This document shows, in pieces, positions 39,741-47,812 of a stretch of DNA of 64,000 nt. Positions within the stretch are counted from its first letter, which is position 1; each line of letters opens with the position of its first letter. The translations under genes and the position numbers were made by a program. This DNA is from Vibrio sp. SS-MA-C1-2. GTDB taxonomy: Bacteria; Pseudomonadota; Gammaproteobacteria; Enterobacterales; Vibrionaceae. Under the pieces are notes generated by a model that did not search any database, had not been told where the DNA came from, and saw only the letters and a program-made list of their open reading frames with translations. Location: assembly GCF_021513135.1 (NCBI RefSeq), contig NZ_CP090980.1, positions 372,001-436,000 on the forward strand. The letters run 5' to 3'.

Positions 39741-40286
39741 TTAATGAGCAAAGTCCTTTATCAAGGTCGTGATTTCTATACTGTCAGGAGAGGTTTTACT
39801 TGGAAAGGTGGCGATAACATTACCCTCTTTATCAATGAAAAATTTGTAAAAATTCCATTTAGGTTGATTTCCAGTCTGTTGATATATTTCATGAAAAACG
39901 GGATTAGCACCAATCCCCTTCACTTTAGACTTAGCCATCATTGGGAATGTAACACCATATTCCGTATAACACACTTGGGCTGTATTCTTTTCATCTCCAC
40001 GATCTTGGCGGAAATCATTACTTGGAAAACCGAGAACAACAAAATCTTTATCTTTATGATTTTGATAGAGTTGTTCTAACTGTACAAACTGAGAAGTAAA
40101 GCCGCACTGACTTGCAGTGTTAACGACGAGAATATTTTTCCCTTTATATTGCTGACAAAGATCAATGACTTTATTTGAATCGAGTAACCGCTGGTTCGCT
40201 TTTAGAATATCAGGACAAGTCGCAACAGTGATGGAAGAATATAAAATCAATGATAGAGTAAGGATATTTAACAGTAAATTTTTCAT
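39741..40286 (-). CDS. Periplasmic glutathione peroxidase-like thiol peroxidase
   Basis: 181 residues with a signal peptide (LILYSSITVATC, cleavage near residue 22), so it acts in the periplasm. The peroxidatic Cys is in VVNTASQCGFTSQ near residue 61, and the family Trp/Asn are in PKWNFYKFFID. The catalytic-tetrad Gln of CNQFG is Asp here (GFPSNDFRQ). The VCYTEYGVTFPM block is conserved and offers a possible resolving Cys. Bacterial members generally use thioredoxin rather than glutathione. It is a single gene. Confidence 0.9.
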   Translation of the reverse strand: MKNLLLNILTLSLILYSSITVATCPDILKANQRLLDSNKVIDLCQQYKGKNILVVNTASQCGFTSQFVQLEQLYQNHKDKDFVVLGFPSNDFRQDRGDEKNTAQVCYTEYGVTFPMMAKSKVKGIGANPVFHEIYQQTGNQPKWNFYKFFIDKEGNVIATFPSKTSPDSIEITTLIKDFAH

Positions 40287-40349
40287 TACGAATACCTCTT
40301 TAGCAGAGCATCCGTTCTCAATTCACATAATACATGATCAACAGTATAG

Positions 40350-40375
40350 TATATCCAAAATAATTGAAGGGTATA
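40350..40375 (+). repeat. Palindromic repeat, 26-bp minimal remnant
   Basis: TATATCCAAAATAATTG fused directly to AAGGGTATA. Only the two outer ends of the element remain. The same structure occurs at 56051. Confidence 0.85.
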
Positions 40376-40430
40376 GATACTGTTCCCCCTCAGCTGACTA
40401 GACGTTGAGGGGGGATATTAAAATTAAATA

Positions 40431-40682
40431 TTAACGAAAGAATTTGTTGTAGCAGAACAGAACAACAAATGCCCCACCTGTAGCCACTAACATTGACCAA
40501 ATATTCAATCCAGTGATATCACCTAAACCCAACAATTTTGAACTAACAAAACCACCAGCGAAAGCACCCACAACACCTAAAACACCCGTTAAAAGCCAAC
40601 CCATTGGGTCTTTCCCTGGCATTAACCAACGAGCCAATGCACCAGCAATAAGCCCTAATATTATCCAACTAAATATACCCAT
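40431..40682 (-). CDS. GlsB/YeaQ/YmgE-family stress membrane protein
   Basis: 83 residues, three hydrophobic segments rich in Gly: the family pattern IILGLIAGALARWLMPG, GVLGVVGAFAGGF and LVATGGAFVVLF is clear. These small inner-membrane proteins are of unknown biochemical function and are often RpoS- or stress-induced. GGAGAGAG precedes the ATG. A paralogue lies 214 bp upstream on the same strand. Confidence 0.93.
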   Translation of the reverse strand: MGIFSWIILGLIAGALARWLMPGKDPMGWLLTGVLGVVGAFAGGFVSSKLLGLGDITGLNIWSMLVATGGAFVVLFCYNKFFR

Positions 40683-40896
40683 TGTCTCTCTCCATTTATT
40701 ATTGTTAATTATTTAAATCAATACCTTGGATAATGAATTCTTGAATGAACTCAATAACCACCAACCAAGTGTAAACAATATATAGAGTCGACAGTAGAAT
40801 AATAAATTAAATAAAAACTTAAGATAATTAATAATAAAATTAATTAGTTAAACACATAAAAACAAACGCGATAAAATACTTATACTTGTGTTTTAT

Positions 40897-41145
40897 CTAA
40901 CGAATAAATCGATTATAAAGATACAAAACAACAAAAGCACCAACGGTTGCAACCACCATGGACCACAAATTAAAACCTGTAATCCCGGTTCCACCAATAG
41001 CGTTAAAAATAAAACCACCAGCAAACGACCCGACTACACCTAGTACTCCAGTCTCAATTAATCCCATTGCACTTCTGCTTCCCATTAACCAGCGCGCTAA
41101 TGCTCCAGATAACAAACCTAAAATAACCCAAGCCAAAAGACTCAT
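40897..41145 (-). CDS. GlsB/YeaQ/YmgE-family stress membrane protein, paralogue
   Basis: 82 residues from the ATG at 41145, preceded by AGAGAG; an upstream ATG at 41169 would add eight residues foreign to the family. Its layout is the same as the neighbouring gene's (GLLSGALARWLMG, GVLGVVGSFAGGF, VVATVGAFVVLYLYNRF). The two are probably an old tandem duplication, since they differ at many residues. The 214 bp between them shows no hairpin that I would call a terminator. Confidence 0.92.
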   Translation of the reverse strand: MSLLAWVILGLLSGALARWLMGSRSAMGLIETGVLGVVGSFAGGFIFNAIGGTGITGFNLWSMVVATVGAFVVLYLYNRFIR

Positions 41146-41360
41146 ATTAATATCTCTCTTAAATAACATGTTATATGTATAAAAAATAATAATTACATGA
41201 TGAATTCACCATGACCTACTAATTATATCCAAAAAGAAAGATAACGAGGTTTTTTGTCTTAAAAAGAATGTTCCAGATTCAAAATGCACGATCAAGGTGT
41301 CTTCACTTTGCCAAAATTTCAAGTACAATTAATCAATTACTTAATCAATGGATCTACTTT

Positions 41361-41831
41361 ATGAAATTTCTTTTAATTGCAATTGTTGTTATTGCCGCGA
41401 TGTTTATTTTTCAACGTAGTGGTGGTAGTAAGAAAGATATTGCTGAAAACATGGAGCTTGGTAAAGCTTTCTTAACGGAAAATAGAGAGAAAGAAGGCGT
41501 CAAAGAGACTGAGTCCGGACTCCAGTACCTAGTTCTAAAAGAAGGAGAAGGGACAGAACACCCAACAGCAAAAAATAAAGTTAAAGTTCATTATCATGGC
41601 ACATTGATCGATGGTACCGTCTTCGATAGTTCTGTAGAACGCGGCAAGCCGATTGAATTTGGGCTAAATCAAGTCATTAAAGGTTGGACGGAAGGTTTGC
41701 AGTTAATGGTTGTCGGTGAAAAAGTCCGTTTCTTTATCCCAGCAAATTTAGCTTATGGCAATCGCAGTGCAGGAAAAATCCCTGGTGGCTCAACATTAAT
41801 TTTTGATGTTGAACTCTTAGCAATTAAATAA
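41361..41831 (+). CDS. Membrane-anchored FKBP-type peptidyl-prolyl isomerase
   Basis: 156 residues from ATG 41361, with GGAT eight bases upstream; an in-frame ATG at 41268 would put a non-family extension before the membrane anchor. One N-terminal helix ([14 protein letters not shown]) is followed by a short linker and an FKBP domain from about residue 48 ([49 protein letters not shown]). It catalyses prolyl cis-trans isomerisation, presumably in the periplasm. Domain architecture resembles FkpA/FklB without their long dimerisation arm. Confidence 0.9.
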   Translation: MKFLLIAIVVIAAMFIFQRSGGSKKDIAENMELGKAFLTENREKEGVKETESGLQYLVLKEGEGTEHPTAKNKVKVHYHGTLIDGTVFDSSVERGKPIEFGLNQVIKGWTEGLQLMVVGEKVRFFIPANLAYGNRSAGKIPGGSTLIFDVELLAIK

Positions 41832-41902
41832 TAAATATCAGCACGCATATTATCACTCAGTTAAATCTAATTAGCTGAGTGATTGATAAAAAAGCCCACT
41901 TT

Positions 41903-41943
41903 TATACCCACATCCAAAATGATTGGAGTGACGAGTAGACGAG
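41903..41943 (+). repeat. Palindromic repeat, left-end fragment
   Basis: TATACCCACATCCAAAATGA continuing TTGGAGTGACGAGTAGACGA. It abuts the stop codon of the small membrane protein gene at 41947. Confidence 0.65.
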
Positions 41944-41946
41944 ATG

Positions 41947-42237
41947 TTAACGTCCAGTCAGTGCCAAATAGACAAAAATAGCCATTGGGAAGCCCGTTAA
42001 TAGACCTAACAGTTGCATTTTCAACAACCAATAATGAGTTTTCCCTCGTTGATAGCAGTAAACCAATGATAGAATCGTAAATGAAAACAGGATCGCAATA
42101 AACCAGCCCCATTTTTTCTCATTAGCTGCAGAAGCAAGATTAATTAACCCTGCAACTAAAAAACTTGCTCCACCTATTCCAGCTAAACAGCCAAAAATGA
42201 TGACAGCCCATGGATTTGCGACGTATAACTCAATCAT
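41947..42237 (-). CDS. Small membrane protein of unknown function
   Basis: 96 residues with three predicted membrane helices (about 8-35, 43-62 and 70-92). Segment AVIIFGCLAGIGGASFLVAG is Gly-rich. I do not recognise the family. AGGGA lies very close to the ATG. It is convergent with the FKBP gene and its 3' end meets a repeat fragment. The frame is uninterrupted and the protein is convincingly membrane-like, so I think it is real. Confidence 0.65.
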   Translation of the reverse strand: MIELYVANPWAVIIFGCLAGIGGASFLVAGLINLASAANEKKWGWFIAILFSFTILSLVYCYQRGKTHYWLLKMQLLGLLTGFPMAIFVYLALTGR

Positions 42238-42456
42238 TCCCTGATTCTCTTTTTTCTAATAATAAATTGGATTGTATCGAGTTATATGGAATTGCTCAAT
42301 ATTACTTATTTATTTCATTGGCCTTTGTTGTTTTTAAGCAAATAAAACTATCTTTTCTTCAATGATTTAAAGAATATCTTTAGATCCTGATCCACATGAT
42401 TGCATTTGGATAATAACTGTGTTCGAATCATACAACAATGAAATGCGATTAGTTTA

Positions 42457-42488
42457 TATACCCTTCTTACTTAAAGTTGCTAGGTATA
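42457..42488 (-). repeat. Palindromic repeat, 32-bp minimal remnant
   Basis: TATACCCTTCTTACTTAAAG followed by TTGCTAGGTATA. This carries both ends, in reverse orientation, joined across a TAGG that occurs twice in full copies. Confidence 0.75.
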
Positions 42489-42522
42489 ATCAATAATAAG
42501 AATTAAGTGTGGAGAAGAAATC

Positions 42523-43386
42523 ATGAAAGGAATTTTATCTATTCAATCCCATGTGGTATATGGCCATGCCGGCAATAGCTCTGCAGTCTTTCCTTTACAA
42601 AGAATGGGCTTTGAAGTTTGGCCTATTCACACAGTTCAGTTTTCAAATCACACTCAATACAGTGAAGGTTGGACTGGGAAAGCATTTACGGCGACAGATA
42701 CCGAAGAATTGGTAAAAGGGATTGATAACATAGGTAAGCTTACAGACTGTCAGGCCGTACTGACAGGCTACCAAGGCAGTGCTGAACAGTGTTTAGTTAT
42801 TGTCGATACCGTTAACAAAGTCAAAGCTTTAAATCCTGATGCGCTATATGTTTGTGATCCAGTGATGGGAGCACCTGATAAAGGGTGTATCGTTGCCCCT
42901 GGTATCGCAGAAAATTTACTCACTAAAGTCATGCCTATTGCTGATGTCATCGTACCTAACCAGTTTGAATTAAGCCAATTTGCCGAGATGGAAATCAATA
43001 GTCTTGAAGATGCTGTCGTGGCATGTAAAAAAGCCCTAGCAAAAGGTCCAAAAATTGTTTTAGTGAAACATCTTTACTGTATCTCTCAAGAGCAGTTCTC
43101 GATGATGCTAGCGACAGAAGAAGGTTGCTATATTGCTCAACGCCCACATTTAGAATTTGATAAGGCACCCGTTGGCGTAGGTGATTTAATTTCATCACTA
43201 TTTACCGGTGCAATCCTAAAAGGCGGGACACCGCGTCAAGCTTTTGAACACTGTCATAATGCTGCTTACGGTGTATTGAAAGAGACTCAGAATCGTGGCG
43301 AATGGGAATTACAAACTATTGCTGCACAACAAGAGTTAGTTAATCCTAAAGAACTCTTTGCTGCTGAAAAAATAGAAAACGCATAA
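42523..43386 (+). CDS. pdxY: Pyridoxal kinase PdxY
   Basis: 287 residues, identical in length to E. coli PdxY. It phosphorylates pyridoxal to PLP in the cytoplasm as part of the B6 salvage pathway. Family segments: [20 protein letters not shown] at the N-terminus, CDPVMG near residue 110, PNQFEL near 145 and the ribokinase-type [10 protein letters not shown] with the catalytic Asp near 224. GGAGAAG precedes the ATG. Strong terminator follows. Confidence 0.96.
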   Translation: MKGILSIQSHVVYGHAGNSSAVFPLQRMGFEVWPIHTVQFSNHTQYSEGWTGKAFTATDTEELVKGIDNIGKLTDCQAVLTGYQGSAEQCLVIVDTVNKVKALNPDALYVCDPVMGAPDKGCIVAPGIAENLLTKVMPIADVIVPNQFELSQFAEMEINSLEDAVVACKKALAKGPKIVLVKHLYCISQEQFSMMLATEEGCYIAQRPHLEFDKAPVGVGDLISSLFTGAILKGGTPRQAFEHCHNAAYGVLKETQNRGEWELQTIAAQQELVNPKELFAAEKIENA

Positions 43387-43416
43387 TGAGCGGCTTTGGT
43401 AAGTAAGCAATAATAT

Positions 43417-43463
43417 AAAAAACGCACACCTTTAATTCAAAGATTAAAAGCGTGCGTTTTTTT
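43417..43463. terminator. Bidirectional terminator between pdxY and permease gene
   Basis: AAAAAACGCAC (43417-43427) pairs with GTGCGTTTTTTT (43452-43463), and TTTAAT pairs with ATTAAA inside. It serves both convergent genes. Confidence 0.93.
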
Positions 43464-43481
43464 AATGGTGATATACCAATA

Positions 43482-44237
43482 TTAACCATAGTTAAACTGA
43501 CGTTTCTCTAACCATCTCACGCCTTGTGAAACAATTAAAATCAACACTAAATATTCAACAACTAGAAAAGTATAAATTTCTAAAGGTAAATACTCATTAA
43601 CCACTAATTCATTGGCTCGTCGGGTTAAATCACTTAAACCAATAACACTGACTAATGACGACATCTTAAGAATATAAACAAATTGATTGCCTAATGGAGG
43701 TAACATTTGTCTAAACGCTTGCGGCAAAATAATATGGCGCATCGTCTTCCAATAATTTAATCCCAACGCCTGAGAAGCTTCATGCTGTCCCTTATCGATA
43801 GATTGTATCCCACCGCGAAAAACTTCCGCCATAAACGCACTTTCAGCCAAGCTTAATGCAATCACCCCAGCCCAGAAGTGATTCAAACTAATATCCATCA
43901 AAGTTGGCATCCCATAATAAACCCATAACAGCAACACCAAAACAGGAATGGATCGGATCACTTCAACGTATACCCGATTAATCGCTCGAAGCCAAGGTCG
44001 ATGAGAGAGCGCTGGAAAAGTGACCAATAAACCGATAAACATCGCAAAAAACATACTAAGCAATGAGACTGATATCGTATCGGTAAAACCTTGAGTTAAA
44101 AATATAACATTAATTAAGCCCTGCTCTGTTCTTGGATCTAGAACATACCAACCCCATTCATAACTTGAACAACCAGCCATCAAAGAGGTCAATAATAGAA
44201 CAATAGATGTTCGAAAAAAGAGTTGTAGCCTGTCCAT
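43482..44237 (-). CDS. Polar amino-acid ABC transporter permease
   Basis: 251 residues, HisM/GltK-type inner-membrane permease. The family region TQGFTDTISVSLLSMFFAMF is near residue 50, and the cytoplasmic EAA loop, which contacts the ATPase, is EASQALGLNYWKTMRHIILP near 165. The N-terminal 25 residues look like a lipoprotein signal (LLTSLMAGCSSYEW), odd for a permease. It is divergent from a solute-binding-protein gene 72 bp away, probably its partner. No ATP-binding subunit gene is adjacent, so another operon must supply one. Confidence 0.9.
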   Translation of the reverse strand: MDRLQLFFRTSIVLLLTSLMAGCSSYEWGWYVLDPRTEQGLINVIFLTQGFTDTISVSLLSMFFAMFIGLLVTFPALSHRPWLRAINRVYVEVIRSIPVLVLLLWVYYGMPTLMDISLNHFWAGVIALSLAESAFMAEVFRGGIQSIDKGQHEASQALGLNYWKTMRHIILPQAFRQMLPPLGNQFVYILKMSSLVSVIGLSDLTRRANELVVNEYLPLEIYTFLVVEYLVLILIVSQGVRWLEKRQFNYG

Positions 44238-44267
44238 AGCAATAAAGTGTCCTAAGTTATTATAATT

Positions 44268-44283
44268 TATAGTATAGACTATA
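44268..44283. promoter_or_regulatory. Palindrome in divergent promoter
   Basis: TATAGT-ATAG-ACTATA is a perfect 6-bp inverted repeat with a 4-bp spacer, midway between the divergent permease and binding-protein genes. It may be an operator or simply overlapping -10 boxes. Confidence 0.35.
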
Positions 44284-44309
44284 ATAGGTACTTATATTTA
44301 AAAGGATTT

Positions 44310-45089
44310 ATGATGAAAAAAATATTACTTTCTATACTCTTATCTCTCCTCTCTATTAGTCAGGTTTATGCTGACAATAGTCGATTACAAGAGATATTAA
44401 ATAGCGGTGTTTTACGCGTTGGGACGACAGGAGATTGGAACCCAATGACCATGAAAAATCCGGCAACTAATAGTTATCGTGGGTTTGATATCGACGTAAC
44501 AACAGAGTTAGCGAAAGATTTAGGGGTAAAAGTAGAATATGTAGCTGCCGACTGGAAAACCTTAGTTAACGGTATTACTGCCAATAAATATGATATTACT
44601 GGAAGTGCCTCTTTAAATATGTCACGAGCAAAAGTAGCGGGATATAGCCAGCCCTATTTCAACTTAGCTTTTGTTCCTGTCGTACAAAAAAAGAACTTAG
44701 CAAAATATTCAGATTGGGAAGATTTTAATCAGCCTGACATTAAAGTCGCTGCGACATTAGGCACGGTACAAGAAAGAATGGTCAAAGAGTTCTTTCCTGA
44801 TGCAGAACATATTGTCATTGAAGCCCCTGCGAGAGATTTCCAAGAATTGCTAGCAAGACGAGCTGATGTATCTGTCACGTCTAATGTTGAAGCTGCAACA
44901 TTGACCATGAAATTTAAACAACTTGCCGTCGTGCCTGTAGAGAAACCAAGAAAGCCAACACCTATCTCTATGCTTTTGCCTCAAAAAGACCAAGTCTGGA
45001 TAAATTACGTCAATCACTGGGTTGAATTAAAGAAAGCACAAGGGTTCTTTGATCAAACGGCTCAAAAGTGGGGTTTAAAGAGCTTATAG
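44310..45089 (+). CDS. Periplasmic amino-acid-type solute-binding protein
   Basis: 259 residues with a signal peptide (LLSILLSLLSISQVYA). Type II periplasmic-binding fold (SBP family 3): VLRVGTTGDWNPMTMKN, YRGFDIDVTTELAKDLGV and ITANKYDITGSASLNMSRA. The VGTTGDWNP segment also resembles cyclohexadienyl/arogenate dehydratase-like proteins, so an enzymatic role cannot be ruled out. The divergent permease gene suggests amino-acid uptake. AAAGGA precedes the ATG. Confidence 0.85.
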   Translation: MMKKILLSILLSLLSISQVYADNSRLQEILNSGVLRVGTTGDWNPMTMKNPATNSYRGFDIDVTTELAKDLGVKVEYVAADWKTLVNGITANKYDITGSASLNMSRAKVAGYSQPYFNLAFVPVVQKKNLAKYSDWEDFNQPDIKVAATLGTVQERMVKEFFPDAEHIVIEAPARDFQELLARRADVSVTSNVEAATLTMKFKQLAVVPVEKPRKPTPISMLLPQKDQVWINYVNHWVELKKAQGFFDQTAQKWGLKSL

Positions 45090-45121
45090 TTGAAGATATT
45101 GACGTAAAAGATAAAAGCTAG

Positions 45122-45149
45122 CACCTAGCAACGTCAAGAAAGAAGGGTA
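45122..45149 (+). repeat. Palindromic repeat, right-end fragment
   Basis: CACCTAGCAACGTCAAGAAA then GAAGGGTA. Only the right end is left. Confidence 0.6.
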
Positions 45150-45192
45150 AAATCAAGCCAAATAAAAAATCACACCATAATAGGGACTGTTC

Positions 45193-45320
45193 TATACTCA
45201 AAATAATTGGTGTTGCTAGTAGGCGGCAAGTGAGTGAGGCCCCATGAGTATAGATGTACTATATGACTGGGGCGAACGAACGTAGCGAACAACCTAGCGA
45301 CTTCAAGTATGAAGGGTATA
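45193..45320 (+). repeat. Palindromic repeat, full copy
   Basis: TATACTCAAAATAATTGG to TTCAAGTATGAAGGGTATA, with an intact central hairpin (GGCCCCAT and ACTGGGGC). It fills most of the spacer between the binding-protein gene and the yhbP-like gene. Confidence 0.92.
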
Positions 45321-45393
45321 TTATGGTGTGATTCTCAACTAGTTCGAAAATTAGGTTATTGCTATTCATAGGATCAACGTTTATGAAAAGAAA

Positions 45394-45842
45394 TTAACTC
45401 TTCTGCCAACACACCTTTTTAGCGAAGCCCATTTTATTGCTGGTCATTTTTATCTGGTTTAACTCAAGACGCCAAATCTGAGTACTCATCACTTTGGCAA
45501 TAGGAAAAGCTAAAACATACTGCTTTTTGGCTTTTTTTCTTCCTCACCATCGAGCATCACGGCAGTCGCTCTATACTGAACCCCCTGAATTGAGCTGATA
45601 CTTTTGGTATAGGTTGAAATAGTGCCCACAATTTCAGGGTTTTCGACCATCATATCACCATGTTGAGTCGATAAACTGGTCATAATAATTAGGCTTTGAT
45701 TCAGCTGGTCAAAAACATAAAAACAGGTTGCTGGCCATACTTCATCATTAAATTGGGCGGTTAACGTTAAAATGTGTTCTTTATTTAAAAACTCAACAAT
45801 TGAGTCAGGGATATTTGTTGCCACATTCCAATCGTTATTCAT
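45394..45842 (-). pseudogene. YhbP-like (UPF0306) flavin-fold protein, frameshifted
   Basis: The first 110 residues (45842 down to 45510) match the start of the YhbP/pyridoxamine-oxidase-like family (WPATCFYVFDQLNQSLIIMT, VGTIS, GVQYRATAVMLDGEEE). Translation then leaves frame at an A7 run (45532-45538) and stops. In the -1 frame the family C-terminus continues to a TAA at 45394: KQYVLAFPIAKVMSTQIWRL, then ELNQIKMTSNKMGFAKK, matching the YhbP end. Total would be about 149 residues (YhbP 147). The slip point reads GAA AAA AAG, the dnaX-type A_AAA_AAG heptamer in the right phase. So this is a decayed gene, a homopolymer sequencing error, or programmed frameshifting. Confidence 0.8.
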
Positions 45843-45894
45843 ATATATCTTATCCCATTTTTAATTAATTGTTTTAATCCGATTAAAGACAGTA

Positions 45895-46023
45895 TATACC
45901 TAAAATAATTGAAGTTACTAGTAAATGGCAAGCGAGTGAGCTCCCAATTAATATAGAGATTCTATATAACTGAGATGAACAAACGATGCCAACAACCTAG
46001 CAACTTCAAGTATGAAGGGTATA
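45895..46023 (+). repeat. Palindromic repeat abutting cyoE stop codon
   Basis: TATACCTAAAATAATTGAAG to TTCAAGTATGAAGGGTATA. The terminal TATA touches the cyoE stop codon, so on the minus strand the repeat is the first thing transcribed after cyoE and its hairpin could end or protect the cyo mRNA. Confidence 0.9.
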
Positions 46024-46884
46024 TCAGGCAATAAGGGTCTCAAATGTAAACAATCCACTCATCGCCATCACAATGACCAATGAAATCTTAAAAATAGATT
46101 TTGACCATGGGATATAATTACCATAATCGACATGTTGGTACGCAACTCTAGCCCAATATACAGACAGCACCGACATTAATATTAAATACCCTAAACTCAA
46201 ATCCGAAACAAAATAGAGCATAATAATTAATGAGCAAAAAGCCAGTGTATAATACTGAATATGCTTTTGTGTTTTTAATAAGCCCGTCTTTGCAGGAAAC
46301 ACAGGAATATTTGCTTCAATATAATCTTTAACTCTAAACGTTGAAATAGCATAAGAGTGAGGCATCTGCCAAACAGTAAAAATTAGAAATAATATCACTG
46401 CTTCTAATGTTATCGCATTTGTCACAGCAGCATATCCAATAATTGGAGGAATCGCACCTGAAATGCTACCAACTACTGTGCCGTAAATAGAGGTCCTTTT
46501 GTACCACATGGTATAAAAGAATACATAAAATATATACCCTAATAATCCTAAGATCGTAGCTAAAGGATTAACTAAAAAATAAAGAACCGTTGAGCCGGCG
46601 ATTAATAAAAAAATTGTGTATGTAAAGGCTACATTGATATTAATCGTGCTCTGAACTAAGTCTCTATTTTTAGTGCGTGACATTTTCCCATCAATATCAC
46701 TGTCAAAAATATTATTTGCCACACAAGCCGAGCCAATAACTAGCCCACTTCCTAACATGGCATAAATTAAACTAAGAATCGAATACTCATTTGAGTGAGC
46801 AGCGAGGAAAAACCCCGCTACCACTGCGATTAAGTTTCCGATAATAATGCCTGGTTTAGCCAGCAATATGTATCTCTTAATCAT
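46024..46884 (-). CDS. cyoE: Heme O synthase (protoheme IX farnesyltransferase)
   Basis: 286 residues with about eight membrane helices, UbiA-type prenyltransferase. The Asp-rich prenyl-diphosphate motif NNIFDSDIDGKMSRTKNR is near residue 58, and the second region is YGTVVGSISGAIPPIIGY with TVWQMPHSYAISTFRVKDY. It adds a farnesyl group to heme b to make heme o for the bo3 oxidase. Last gene of cyoABCDE, 9 bp after cyoD. Confidence 0.95.
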   Translation of the reverse strand: MIKRYILLAKPGIIIGNLIAVVAGFFLAAHSNEYSILSLIYAMLGSGLVIGSACVANNIFDSDIDGKMSRTKNRDLVQSTININVAFTYTIFLLIAGSTVLYFLVNPLATILGLLGYIFYVFFYTMWYKRTSIYGTVVGSISGAIPPIIGYAAVTNAITLEAVILFLIFTVWQMPHSYAISTFRVKDYIEANIPVFPAKTGLLKTQKHIQYYTLAFCSLIIMLYFVSDLSLGYLILMSVLSVYWARVAYQHVDYGNYIPWSKSIFKISLVIVMAMSGLFTFETLIA

Positions 46885-46893
46885 TAAACATAC

Positions 46894-47202
46894 CTACATC
46901 ATCATATTATTATTGAGGTTAATAATGATCCATATTGATCCCCCAATAACAATAAATGCCACAATACTAGTGAAGACAAGAGAAAGCATATCCCACTTTC
47001 CCTGCTCTGTTTTAATTTGCATATGAAGGAAATATTTAAAGTGAACAACGACCTGAATAATTGCACAGATAAAAATTACCGTAAATATGGTAGATATAGG
47101 TAAATCACTAAACTCAACTAAGTAAAAAGGGAGTGCTGTTAATATTAATGCCAATATAAAACCACTGACATAATCTCTTATAGTCACATTATGCTCACTC
47201 AT
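46894..47202 (-). CDS. cyoD: Cytochrome bo3 ubiquinol oxidase subunit IV
   Basis: 102 residues from ATG 47202, which overlaps the cyoC stop codon (ATGA) and has GGGAG upstream; the frame extends further into cyoC but that part is spurious. Three hydrophobic helices and the family segment [12 protein letters not shown] are visible. Subunit IV helps assembly of the CuB site. Confidence 0.93.
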   Translation of the reverse strand: MSEHNVTIRDYVSGFILALILTALPFYLVEFSDLPISTIFTVIFICAIIQVVVHFKYFLHMQIKTEQGKWDMLSLVFTSIVAFIVIGGSIWIIINLNNNMMM

Positions 47203-47801
47203 ATTGATACTCCCAATAAATAAACAACGGTGAAAACACAAATCCAAACAATATCTAAGAAGTGCCAAAAAAGACTTAAACACTTTAAGCGAGTTTCCAT
47301 CAACGGTGTTAATCCTTTTGTAGAAAGCTGATAATAACAGACAGCTAACCAAATCAGACCAAACGTGACGTGTGCACCATGGGTCCCAACTAACGTAAAG
47401 AAGGCTGATAGAAACGCACTGCGATCTGGGCCATATCCTGCGTCAATAAGATGGTGAAATTCATACATCTCCATTAAGATAAAGCAAAAACCTAGAACAA
47501 AAGTGACTAATAACCACTTCTTAACGGCAGAGAGATCCTTCTTCCTCATCGAGATCATGCTCAAACCAAAAGTAAGACTGCTGACTAATAACAGCATTGT
47601 TTCAGCAAAGACAAAATCAAGTTCAAAAATATCATGTCCTGTTGGCCCACCTGCATATGCTGTCATTAAGACCGCATATGCTGCAAAGAGACTGGCAAAC
47701 AACACACAATCACTCATTAAGTAGATCCAAAAACCAAATAACTTCATATCCCCACTATCATGATGAGCATGCTCGTTTTGGTTATTTATATTATTTTGCA
47801 T
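47199..47801 (-). CDS. cyoC: Cytochrome bo3 ubiquinol oxidase subunit III
   Basis: 200 residues from ATG 47801 (AAGGAA upstream); a TTG one codon earlier is not needed. Five membrane helices in the COX3 pattern: [38 protein letters not shown] and [19 protein letters not shown]. It lies in order between cyoB and cyoD. Confidence 0.95.
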   Translation of the reverse strand: MQNNINNQNEHAHHDSGDMKLFGFWIYLMSDCVLFASLFAAYAVLMTAYAGGPTGHDIFELDFVFAETMLLLVSSLTFGLSMISMRKKDLSAVKKWLLVTFVLGFCFILMEMYEFHHLIDAGYGPDRSAFLSAFFTLVGTHGAHVTFGLIWLAVCYYQLSTKGLTPLMETRLKCLSLFWHFLDIVWICVFTVVYLLGVSI

Positions 47802-47812
47802 CAATAAATTCC

